In this document: positions 40,201 through 50,294 of the stretch, one piece after another
Position numbering within the stretch: position 1 is the first letter of the stretch
Layout: the number at the start of each line of letters is the position of its first letter
NCBI RefSeq assembly: GCF_011378715.1
Contig: NZ_WTKU01000005.1
Span: 62,001-126,000 of the forward strand
Direction: 5' to 3'
DNA length: 64,000 nt
Source of the DNA: Psychromonas sp. SA13A
GTDB lineage: Bacteria; Pseudomonadota; Gammaproteobacteria; Enterobacterales; Psychromonadaceae
Notes under the pieces: model-generated
What the model was told of the DNA's origin: nothing
Database searches by the model: none
Seen by the model: only the letters and a program-made list of their open reading frames with translations
Made by a program: the position numbers and the translations under genes

Positions 40201-40636
40201 TGGCAACAGTATCGCACAATGTGAATAACTTTTACGATAATTGCTATAAATAACCTCTGCGTAGAAGAAGCTTTGAACTTAGTGAATAAGGCAGAAACTG
40301 GAACAATGAGTGCGCAACCATAGTCAAAAATTAAGCCCTATATAAATGGGTATAAGTATCAATATAAAAGGCTATAAGTCATCAATATAATTAACAACTG
40401 CATGACAAATAGTAAGTGAATGACAATTTGGAAACATTGCGCGTAAAAATAAGCCTTATAAAGATATCGGACTAATACGACACAAAAAACCTATTAGATG
40501 CAACTATTTACAAAAAACTGCTCATTAATCGCACAAGTTTAGCACTAATAAATAATCAAATGATGATCATATCGGCTTAACCCATTACACTATGCTTTAT
40601 TCAATCAATACCACTTCCCTAAAGAGGATATGTTTA
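40201..40636. other. Gene-free spacer upstream of the AsmA-like gene
   Basis: About 430 bp, AT-rich, with a few near-repeats (AAGTATCAATATAAAAGGC and TAAGTCATCAATATAAT, 40345-40390). No RNA gene or operator recognised. Confidence 0.55.
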
Positions 40637-43003
40637 ATGAAATTATTTTTAAAGATAGCAGCAGCTTTGATTGTGCTTTTATTATTAATCGTCATTATTG
40701 TTGTCACTTTCATTGACCCTAATGATTACAAACAGCAGATTCAAGATCAAGTTAAGAAGTCAGTAAATAGAGATTTGGTCATCGCAGGCGATTTAAGTTG
40801 GAGTTTATACCCTCTATTAGGTTTCCAAAGTGGTCAAATTACCCTATTCAATAGCCCAGAGTTTAAAGAAAAGACACTATTAAACGTCAAAGAAACTGCA
40901 ATTTCTATCAGCGTATTACCTTTATTAAAAGGAAAATTAGAAGTTGGCGAAATTATCTTAGATGGTGTCGAATTTAACTTAATCACCAATAAAGATGGTT
41001 TATCAAATCTAGATAACTTACAACCTGAAGAAGCAACACAAACTGTTAACGCACCAGAAGAAGAAATATCGACAGAAGAGCCTAGCGAATCATCAGCTCC
41101 CTTAGATCTGTCGCAATTTGTACTGTCTGGCTTGAATATCACTAATGCGCAATTAAAGGTGATCGACCACCAAAAAAGTGAAACACAGGAAGTTGACATT
41201 AATAGCATGACACTGAGCGAGTTTGCTTTTGATCAAACAGCTCATTTCAGCTTAAACAGCACCCTAAAAAATGCACAAGTTGAAGCAGATATATCATTAG
41301 AAACAGATCTATTTGTGGATGCCGCATTAAGTGTTGTTGAACTCACTAACTTAACCATTGAAAGTGACGTACTTGCAGACGCATTATCAGGTAGCGCCTT
41401 AAATACCAAATTTAAAAGTGGTTTAAAATACCAAGTTGACAACAAGCAATTAGATATCAAAGCTATCACCATTAATAATCAATTTTCAGGGTCATTCTTG
41501 GAAGGCGATATTTATATCAACAGTAGTGATATTAATATTAAAGACCTTAGCCAACTCACTCTGGGCAAACTGATCATGACCAGCAGTTTAACCGGCAGCA
41601 GTCTAGAAAATAATAAGTTAGAAACTAACTTACAAACAAATCTGGCAGCTGATATCAATAAAAAAACAGCGACGATAGATAAGTTTGAACTTAAAAATAA
41701 AATCACAGGTGAGCAAATACAGGGCAATGTGAACCTTTCATTTAAACAAATGAATGTCAGTAATTTTGAGAAAATCATAATTAATCAATTCAAAATGATC
41801 AGTGAATTGAATGCCCCAAGCATCAGTAAAGAAAAAATCAACAGTACTATTAGCAGTGAAATCAACTACGATCTTGCCAAGCAAAAACTTAACCTTAATA
41901 AGCTGCAAACAACAGTTAATGATATAGAGTTAGGAGGAGAATTAAGCTTCATCCAACAAGCGGTGCCTGTTATCCGTTATAACTTGAAAGGTAATGTATG
42001 GGACTTAAATCCCTATTTGGCTTCAAGTACAACAACAGAGTCTGGTAACACAGGTGAAAAAGCACCAACCACAGAAAAAGAAGTTGAGCCTGACTTAAGC
42101 AGTCTAAAAACCTTAGATATTAAAGGTGATTTAAGTATTGCTGGCGTACTTTATCAAGATATAAAAATCGGTAAAATCACCAATAACTTAACCGTAAAAG
42201 ATGGCAGAGCAACGCTTAAACCGTTAACTGCAAAACTCTATGATGGTTCATTAAATATTGATGCTTGGGTTGATGAAAGCGGTGGTAAAAACACATACAA
42301 AGCCACAACCAGTATTAGCAATATAACATTAATACAACTATTGAAAGATGCAGCCAAGGTAGATCTATTAAGTGGTAATGCAAGTATGAACTTAGTCGCT
42401 AGTGGGCAAGGTTTAACAGCAAGCAAAATTCAACAAGGTATAGTTGCCAAAGGTGACTTTAAAATACTCGATGGAGAATTATATGGGATTAACCTTTCTC
42501 ACGAAATACGTGTTTTAAAAGCAAAAATACAAGGTAAAACAATTGCACCGGATAAACTGGTTAAGAAAACAGATTTTGCTTCATTATTAGGTGACTTTAC
42601 CGTAGAAAAAGGTATTGCTAATAATCAAAAACTGACCATGTTATCTCCTGTTATTCGTTTAGATGGTACCGGCATTGCCAATACTATTGAGCAAACGATC
42701 GACTATAAATTAGGTGTGACACCATTATCGAAAACAGATGAAAGTACCAGTTATGTGGATCTAAATGGCATCTCTATACCATTGCGTATCAAAGGGACTT
42801 TCGCAAAACCAACCTTTGCTTTAGATACTGAAGGCGCATTAAAAGCGCAAATAGACGCAACTAAAAAAGCGGTAAAAGATAAAGCAGAACAAGTCATCAA
42901 AGATAAAGCAAAAGACATTCTTTCAGGTAAAAAAATATCCAAGGGTGACTTAAAAGAAGAAGCAAAAGATTTAGAGAAAACATTAAAAGGTTTATTTAAC
43001 TAA
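40637..43003 (+). CDS. AsmA-family protein
   Basis: 788 residues from ATG 40637 (GAGGA 8 bases upstream; the frame is open back to 40592). N-terminal span (about 3-26, FLKIAAALIVLLLLIVIIVVTF) then DPNDYKQQIQDQVKKSVNRDLVIAGDLSWSLYPLLGFQSG, the AsmA N-terminal signature, and long beta-strand repeats to LDGTGIANTIEQTIDYKLGVTPL. The C-terminus is a Lys-rich helix. AsmA-like proteins form periplasmic bridges thought to move phospholipids to the outer membrane. Longer than E. coli AsmA (617). Confidence 0.88.
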   Translation: MKLFLKIAAALIVLLLLIVIIVVTFIDPNDYKQQIQDQVKKSVNRDLVIAGDLSWSLYPLLGFQSGQITLFNSPEFKEKTLLNVKETAISISVLPLLKGKLEVGEIILDGVEFNLITNKDGLSNLDNLQPEEATQTVNAPEEEISTEEPSESSAPLDLSQFVLSGLNITNAQLKVIDHQKSETQEVDINSMTLSEFAFDQTAHFSLNSTLKNAQVEADISLETDLFVDAALSVVELTNLTIESDVLADALSGSALNTKFKSGLKYQVDNKQLDIKAITINNQFSGSFLEGDIYINSSDINIKDLSQLTLGKLIMTSSLTGSSLENNKLETNLQTNLAADINKKTATIDKFELKNKITGEQIQGNVNLSFKQMNVSNFEKIIINQFKMISELNAPSISKEKINSTISSEINYDLAKQKLNLNKLQTTVNDIELGGELSFIQQAVPVIRYNLKGNVWDLNPYLASSTTTESGNTGEKAPTTEKEVEPDLSSLKTLDIKGDLSIAGVLYQDIKIGKITNNLTVKDGRATLKPLTAKLYDGSLNIDAWVDESGGKNTYKATTSISNITLIQLLKDAAKVDLLSGNASMNLVASGQGLTASKIQQGIVAKGDFKILDGELYGINLSHEIRVLKAKIQGKTIAPDKLVKKTDFASLLGDFTVEKGIANNQKLTMLSPVIRLDGTGIANTIEQTIDYKLGVTPLSKTDESTSYVDLNGISIPLRIKGTFAKPTFALDTEGALKAQIDATKKAVKDKAEQVIKDKAKDILSGKKISKGDLKEEAKDLEKTLKGLFN

Positions 43004-43044
43004 CTTTGTTTATGACCATCTATTGGTCACCTTCAAGCCTTAAT

Positions 43045-43084
43045 AAAAATAGCTGATACAGAAAACTGTCTCAGCTATTTTTTT
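43045..43084 (+). terminator. Terminator after the AsmA-like gene
   Basis: 12-bp stem AAAAATAGCTGA/TCAGCTATTTTT with an inner CAG/CTG pairing, then more T. Confidence 0.88.
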
Positions 43085-43357
43085 GCCTTTTTCCTGCCAT
43101 ATTTAGTTTAGAAAAATAGTAGTTTTAATAACTCTATTAAATATGTGAGGTAAGTATACGCATTAAAAACAAGCGGAAATAATACATTTTAACCAGTAAA
43201 GTTGATCAGCTATTTAGCTGTGTTGTTAGTGCATAATAGAACTAAAGATTGTGAATAAAAATGGTTTTTTAATTCAAACTGAGATTCAAATTTACATTAA
43301 AATAAGGTCTACCTTGATGCATTTAAAACGATTAACTACGTGAACTCTGGATCAGTA

Positions 43358-43425
43358 AACAAGCATTAAAGAAGTTAATTTATAAATTCTTTAATGCTTG
43401 TTGCATTTATGAAGATTGCAACAAG
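43358..43425 (+). promoter_or_regulatory. Two mutually exclusive hairpins upstream of the Crp/Fnr-type gene
   Basis: Hairpin A: 16-bp perfect stem (43358-43373 with 43387-43402), 13-nt loop. Hairpin B: CTTGTTGC (43397-43404) with GCAACAAG (43418-43425). They share bases 43397-43402, so only one can form at a time. They lie in the otherwise empty 518-bp spacer between the asmA gene and the regulator, about 95 bp before its start. Confidence 0.5.
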
Positions 43426-43521
43426 GAAATAAGCCACTTTAACAAGTAAAATTGCCTACATTAATTAATATGATTGTTATAACATAAATAAAGAACCTAT
43501 CTTTGTAGTAAGGACATTTCG

Positions 43522-44124
43522 TTGACATCACCAATACTCGAATTTTTAAGCAAACAAATATCCGTCAAAAAGATAGCTATTAAAGAAAATACAATCGTCT
43601 GTCGCTTAGGTGATCATTGCGATAATCTTGTGGTATTAACCAAAGGCAAAGTGAAAGTAATGCGTATTGCAGAGGATGGCAGACATATTACACTTTACAA
43701 CGTTCATGCTGGTGAAAGCTGTGTATTAACTACATCTTGCCTATTCAATGAAAAAGCATTTCCCGCTATTGCAATCACTCAAGTTCACTCAGAAGGTTAT
43801 GTTATCTCCAAAAATCAATTAAAACATTGGTTAACGGCAGAGCCTATATGGCAAGCTTTCATTTTTAAAATGTTAACCGAACGCATGGCAGACCTGATTT
43901 TAAAGGTCGATGAACTCGCCTTTGATTCCTTACAAACACGATTGATACATTGGTTATCTGCACACAACCAAGCACCACACTTAAAAATAACTCACCAAGA
44001 AATTGCACAAGAACTCGCATCATCAAGAGAAGTGATCAGTCGCTTACTTAAAAAGCTGGAAGAGAAACAATTGATAGAATTACACCGAGGTGAAATCGTT
44101 TTACGTAAACAGCTTTTATCCTGA
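43522..44124 (+). CDS. Crp/Fnr-family transcription regulator
   Basis: 200 residues with TTG start (AAGGA 8 bases upstream). Cyclic-nucleotide-like barrel (ENTIVCRLGDHCDNLVVLTKGKVKVMR, NVHAGESCVLTTSCLF) and a C-terminal winged helix with ITHQEIAQELASSREVISRLLKKLEEKQLIE. The recognition helix has S-R-E-V-S-R, close to FNR. No N-terminal FNR cluster motif; isolated Cys (CRLGDHC, CVLTTSC) could still serve redox sensing. Paired with a DUF2892 protein downstream. Ligand unknown. Confidence 0.88.
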   Translation: MTSPILEFLSKQISVKKIAIKENTIVCRLGDHCDNLVVLTKGKVKVMRIAEDGRHITLYNVHAGESCVLTTSCLFNEKAFPAIAITQVHSEGYVISKNQLKHWLTAEPIWQAFIFKMLTERMADLILKVDELAFDSLQTRLIHWLSAHNQAPHLKITHQEIAQELASSREVISRLLKKLEEKQLIELHRGEIVLRKQLLS

Positions 44125-44213
44125 TTTTTCTTCAGGTATTTTTCCCAATTAAATTTGCCGCTTTATTTGAAAAGCATTGTTAAAACAACTATTTAAAATA
44201 AGTGTAAAAGCTA

Positions 44214-44229
44214 TGTGACAATAGTTACA
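44214..44229 (+). promoter_or_regulatory. Palindromic site upstream of the DUF2892 gene
   Basis: TGTGACAATAGTTACA: TGTGAC and GTTACA are near reverse complements (one mismatch) around AATA. It is like a Crp/Fnr-type operator and sits between the regulator gene and the DUF2892 gene, 58 bp before the latter's ATG. Confidence 0.45.
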
Positions 44230-44287
44230 TACTCACCAGTTATGAAGCGTAATAATACCTCAAGAACAAACTACTGGAGGTATTCTC

Positions 44288-44476
44288 ATGAACAAAAACA
44301 TCGGCAATACGGATCGCACCATAAGAATGATATTAGGTTTAGCACTTGTTATATGGGGTATTATCAGCGTTAATTACTGGGGAGCTATTGGAATTGTATT
44401 GATAGCAACAGCATTAGTAAAAACGTGTCCTGCTTATACTCTATTAGGCGTAAAAACCGATAAAAATGAACAGTAA
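44288..44476 (+). CDS. DUF2892 (YgaP-type) small membrane protein
   Basis: 62 residues. NIGNTDRTIRMILGLALVIWGII then a second span ending in ALVKTCPAYTLLGVKT: the DUF2892 pattern of two spans and a cysteine (KTCP). Related to the membrane part of the rhodanese YgaP. Next to the Crp/Fnr-type gene, so probably its target. ACTGGAGGTATT precedes the ATG. Confidence 0.9.
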   Translation: MNKNIGNTDRTIRMILGLALVIWGIISVNYWGAIGIVLIATALVKTCPAYTLLGVKTDKNEQ

Positions 44477-44631
44477 TAGTGTTTATAAATTTGCTTATGT
44501 CATTGCGCTTATTACTTGAACTCAAGATTGTATCCACTACAAAAATTAGATAACAACGACATAAGATACATGCCACTTCATCGTCTACTTGATAAAAGAC
44601 TAACAAGTGAATGACTAATCGCAAATAAGAT

Positions 44632-44658
44632 AAAGGGACGTTTCTCAGCATCCCTTTT
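44632..44658 (+). terminator. Possible terminator after DUF2892
   Basis: 7-bp stem AAAGGGA/TCCCTTT with a 12-nt loop, TTTT at the end. 156 bp beyond the DUF2892 stop. Confidence 0.45.
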
Positions 44659-44716
44659 AAGTAACAGATACAAAGCCCCCATTATTTAAACACTATAACG
44701 TTAACTATTACCTAGC

Positions 44717-44761
44717 TGAATATTACATCGTTGAATGTTACATCGTTGAATATTACCTATT
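44717..44761. repeat. 15-bp unit in three tandem copies
   Basis: Units TGAATATTACATCGT, TGAATGTTACATCGT and TGAATATTACCTATT, followed by a degenerate TGAACATG. Sits between the DUF2892 gene and the HAD fragment. Confidence 0.8.
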
Positions 44762-44837
44762 TGAACATGACAACATGAGTACTGCCCTCCTTTAGAACTA
44801 AAGACTTCAGCACTCTGCAACGAGGAGAACTTATCTA

Positions 44838-45008
44838 GTGAATATGATTAACGAGCTTAAAGATATAATTGATAGTTTTGATACCTTCATTCTTGACCAA
44901 TGGGGATTACTGCACAATGGTGGAGGTGCATTTTCAGAAGCTATTGCCGCATTAAAGTTTTTAAAAACACACATAAAAAAAGTCACCGAACAAACGATGA
45001 CGACTTAA
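44838..45008 (+). pseudogene. Truncated 5' copy of the HAD phosphatase gene at 49227
   Basis: GTG start and 49 codons match the intact gene at 49227-49373 at a constant 4389-bp offset, with no gap and about 11 mismatches in 147 bp by eye. The copy keeps the HAD nucleophile motif (FILDQWGLLHNGG) and then diverges at base 44985, reaching a stop at 45006 after a few unrelated codons (56 residues in all). It lacks the rest of the phosphatase core and cannot be active. GAGGAGAAC upstream is still a ribosome site. Confidence 0.9.
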
Positions 45009-45011
45009 TGC

Positions 45012-45128
45012 TTAATGAACTAAAGAAGTACTGACGGGTTTCTTAGCTGCTTTTGCCGCTTTCTTCTCTTTTGCTGTTAAAAGGGGTTTCTTTTTAGTCG
45101 CTTTTTTACTGTCTTGGCCTTTACTCAT
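45012..45128 (-). CDS. Lys/Ala-rich 38-residue basic protein
   Basis: Too short for usual gene finders. Starts MSKGQDSKKATKKK, contains TAKEKKAAKAAKK, ends PVSTSLVH; 14 Lys in 38 residues. AAGGAAAGCATC gives a good ribosome site. From memory, similar short MSKGQ...KEKRAAKKAKK proteins are widespread in proteobacteria without known function. Its stop is only 4 bp from the end of the HAD fragment, so it lies at the left end of the tmm segment. Confidence 0.75.
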   Translation of the reverse strand: MSKGQDSKKATKKKPLLTAKEKKAAKAAKKPVSTSLVH

Positions 45129-45542
45129 GATGCTTTCCTTTTTGAGATGGACTCTAAACTAAAGTCAGTTTGAGCTAACCTAATGATTGAGGTTACGCAG
45201 TAGCAGTAAGGCTGATGCATAACGATTCAGTATGCGCCTAAGACTGTGCAATAGATAGGAGTAGATAATACAAAAAAGTGTAGAGTAACGATTTATTAGC
45301 ATTTTAGGGTTGAGCTTTAACCTATTGAAATACTATTACTCTGCTTAATGGGAAATATGAGGACTTAATGGGGATATATGAAGGTAATATTAAGGTATAG
45401 TTCAGGTAAATCATCGTAGCAATAGCTACCTAAGGGCAGTTAAGTGTTAAGACTGAGCTAACCTCGTGTTATATGAAGTTAGCTCAGGAAAACGGCTAAA
45501 AATTCGTACTGATAACCTTAAAGGGTAACCAGCACTGTATGT
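45129..45542. other. Gene-free spacer with a 10-bp inverted repeat
   Basis: About 410 bp. CTGAGCTAAC/GTTAGCTCAG (45453-45462 with 45478-45487) may end the minus-strand tmm operon; GAGCTAACCT also occurs at 45172. No coding frame seen. It runs from the lysine-rich gene to the end of the tmm operon. Confidence 0.55.
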
Positions 45543-45653
45543 TTAAAGCTTAGTTACGAAGGTGCGAGCCTGGTAAAGAGCAACGCCACTAAGTATAATA
45601 ATAACGGCAACAGCAAGTATATCAGCTCCCGGAAATCCCCAAAAATCAGACAT
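45543..45653 (-). CDS. 36-residue single-span membrane peptide of the tmm operon
   Basis: Start ATG 45653 with an excellent ribosome site (AAGGAG, 6 bases). MSDFWGFPGAD, then a span of about 20 residues (ILAVAVIIILSGVALYQ), ends ARTFVTKL. Fourth gene of the minus-strand operon, 43 bp after the winged-helix gene. Unknown family; resembles small subunits that stabilise transporters. Too short for the usual 60-residue cutoff. Confidence 0.72.
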   Translation of the reverse strand: MSDFWGFPGADILAVAVIIILSGVALYQARTFVTKL

Positions 45654-45696
45654 TATATCTCCTTATTTAAAGTAAAAATAAACTTAGTACTCATTC

Positions 45697-45990
45697 TCAG
45701 GCTAATGCGGTGTCGCGCATACGCTGTCGACCGAAGTCGTTAAGTCTAAATTTAAATAACACTCGGCCTTCGCCAAAATACGCTTGTTCGTCGAGTTGTT
45801 CTTCAACACTTTCAATGATACCGCTGGAAAATAAATCAGCGAGTGTGACGCGTGTAGTACCACGCCAGTAAGCACCATTAAGACCGTATTCTTTCATCAC
45901 TGCGTCAGTCACTTCCCAATCCCAAATACCAATATCTAGCTGCTCATGAATCAATTGTAGAATGCGCCCTTTCATATGTAATCTTTTCAT
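45697..45990 (-). CDS. Winged-helix-like small protein of the tmm operon
   Basis: 97 residues from ATG 45990 (TTGGAG 6 bases upstream; an in-frame TTG at 46002 lies within it). Sequence KGRILQLIHEQ, WDWEVTDAVMKEYG, YWRGTTRVTLADLFSSGIIESVEEQ, VLFKFRLNDFGRQRM looks like a compact PadR/MarR-like winged helix: recognition helix, wing and a final helix. No ligand domain. Could be a local regulator of the tmm operon. 15 bp after the transporter gene. Family not recognised with confidence. Confidence 0.7.
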   Translation of the reverse strand: MKRLHMKGRILQLIHEQLDIGIWDWEVTDAVMKEYGLNGAYWRGTTRVTLADLFSSGIIESVEEQLDEQAYFGEGRVLFKFRLNDFGRQRMRDTALA

Positions 45991-46005
45991 TACGTACTCC
46001 AATTA

Positions 46006-48720
<2,715 letters not shown>

Positions 48721-49226
48721 CAAGGAAGATTAAAATGCTTGTTAACTCGTATACCAGTAGCACTACCTTAACACATTTTAGTTACTGATGAGGTTTCTTC
48801 CCATAAAATACAAGATGGCTGCGATGGCTGACGCCATCACTTATTGAAAAATCAATACAATGAGTAATCAAAATGCTATTTATAATGCTAATTCCATCAA
48901 ATATATGTTCAAATATTAAGCAGTAAAAATAAATCAATTTAAGGTATAAATTGCGTTAAATGGTTGCTCCCATCAGAAAATATCTAACACCAAAGAGCTT
49001 CATTTTAAGCCCTTAACTTTAAAAAAGCACAAGGTTGTTCAGCAATTTAGAGAAAGTGCCATAAAAATCATAAAATATATTTATCTTTTTTATTATCAAC
49101 AATTGGTATAGAAAATTCAAAGAAGATACAAAAAGTTAGCCTCTACAAGCAACTGTGAAGTGTGTGTGTATAATAGAGGAGCTGAAATTGGCCCCCACTA
49201 CTCTCGCGACAAAAGGAATCTATTTA
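48721..49226. other. Gene-free spacer between tmm and the HAD gene
   Basis: About 500 bp. It should hold both the divergent tmm promoter and the HAD promoter. GTAGTGCTAC-like dyad at 48758-48766. Returns to high AT around 48840-49130. No coding frame or RNA gene recognised. Confidence 0.5.
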
Positions 49227-49373
49227 GTGAAAATAATTAACGGCCTTAAAGATATAATTGATAGTTTTGATACCTTCATTCTTGACCAATGGGGAGTGCT
49301 GCACAATGGTGGAGATGCATTTCCAGAAGCTATTGCCGCATTAAAGTTTTTAAAAGCACACAACAAAAAAGTC
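49227..49373. repeat. Right member of the 147-bp direct repeat flanking the tmm segment
   Basis: Same orientation and about 92% identical by eye to 44838-44984. Similarity continues weakly about 20 bp upstream (around the ribosome site) and stops at 49374/44985. Confidence 0.88.
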
Positions 49374-50051
49374 GTTATTCTATCTAATAGTGGTAATACT
49401 GGCACGTTCTCCTATAGCCGCTTACAAGAGTCAGGCATTAACCGTGATTTATATCTTGATGTACTCACCTCTGGTGATCACATGCGCCATAACTTTGCTT
49501 CAGGTAAATTCAAACAGTTGGGTAACCAAGCTTTATATTTTTCTTGGGATAATAACCATAGTGTACTAGCAGATTGTGGTCTGACTGAATCAACACGAGA
49601 TGAAGCTTCTTTTATATTATGTTGCGGGGTTGATCGAGGTAGCCTCGAGGCTTATTTAGATGACTTAAAATGGGCTTATCAACATAACCTTGAATTAGTG
49701 GTGAGTAACCCAGATCTGGTTGCTATGCAGCCCGATGGCACCTTAAAAATTTGCCCAGGATCGATAGCGAGTGCTTACCAAAAGATGGGGGGAACGGTGC
49801 ACTGGCACGGAAAACCACAGCAAGATATTTATAGAATGTGTAAAGAGTTGGTGGGAGGCTGGGAAAATGCGATCGCAGTGGGTGATAGTTTAGAGCATGA
49901 TATAGCGGGTGCAAATGCAGCAAATATCAGTAGCTTATTCATCACTAGCGGGATTCATGCGAAGAGTATTAGCAACCATCAAAGTATCGAAGATTTATGT
50001 AATGAGTATGCTGTCAAACCTACTTTTTATGTCGATTGGTTTAAGCAATAA
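49227..50051 (+). CDS. HAD-superfamily hydrolase, subfamily IIA (TIGR01459 type)
   Basis: 274 residues from GTG 49227 (AAGGA 9 bases upstream; the frame is open back to 49155). Motif I FILDQWGVLHNGG with nucleophile Asp, VVILSNSGNTG (motif II), WHGKPQQDIYR with the motif III Lys, and IAVGDSLEHDIAGANAA (motif IV). Such proteins dephosphorylate small metabolites; substrate unknown. A truncated copy of its 5' end stands 4.4 kb to the left, across the tmm operon. Confidence 0.9.
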   Translation: MKIINGLKDIIDSFDTFILDQWGVLHNGGDAFPEAIAALKFLKAHNKKVVILSNSGNTGTFSYSRLQESGINRDLYLDVLTSGDHMRHNFASGKFKQLGNQALYFSWDNNHSVLADCGLTESTRDEASFILCCGVDRGSLEAYLDDLKWAYQHNLELVVSNPDLVAMQPDGTLKICPGSIASAYQKMGGTVHWHGKPQQDIYRMCKELVGGWENAIAVGDSLEHDIAGANAANISSLFITSGIHAKSISNHQSIEDLCNEYAVKPTFYVDWFKQ

Positions 50052-50092
50052 AAAAATTAATCATATTCATAGTTATAATAGCAGTAAAAAGT

Positions 50093-50118
50093 AACAGGCA
50101 GCCTACTCGTTGCCTGTT
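50093..50118 (+). terminator. Hairpin after the HAD gene
   Basis: 8-bp stem AACAGGCA/TGCCTGTT, 10-nt loop, no T run. It is followed at 50137-50166 by a 15-bp tandem duplication (AACACTTTATAATTG twice). Confidence 0.5.
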
Positions 50119-50294
50119 ATCAAAGAGATGCACTCTAACACTTTATAATTGAACACTTTATAATTGAACAAGTTATAAATTGCACTGCCTATAACTTACT
50201 TCTCTAGACCCTAAACCTTCATACTCTATCTAAACTAGATAAAACCTACCGCTTTTAAACTAAATTAACTAAGTTTTATCAAGGCGATTAAACG

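Noticed and set aside
44385-44651. 88-residue minus-strand frame overlapping DUF2892
   Set aside because: Antisense shadow; the DUF2892 frame has a strong ribosome site and family motif.
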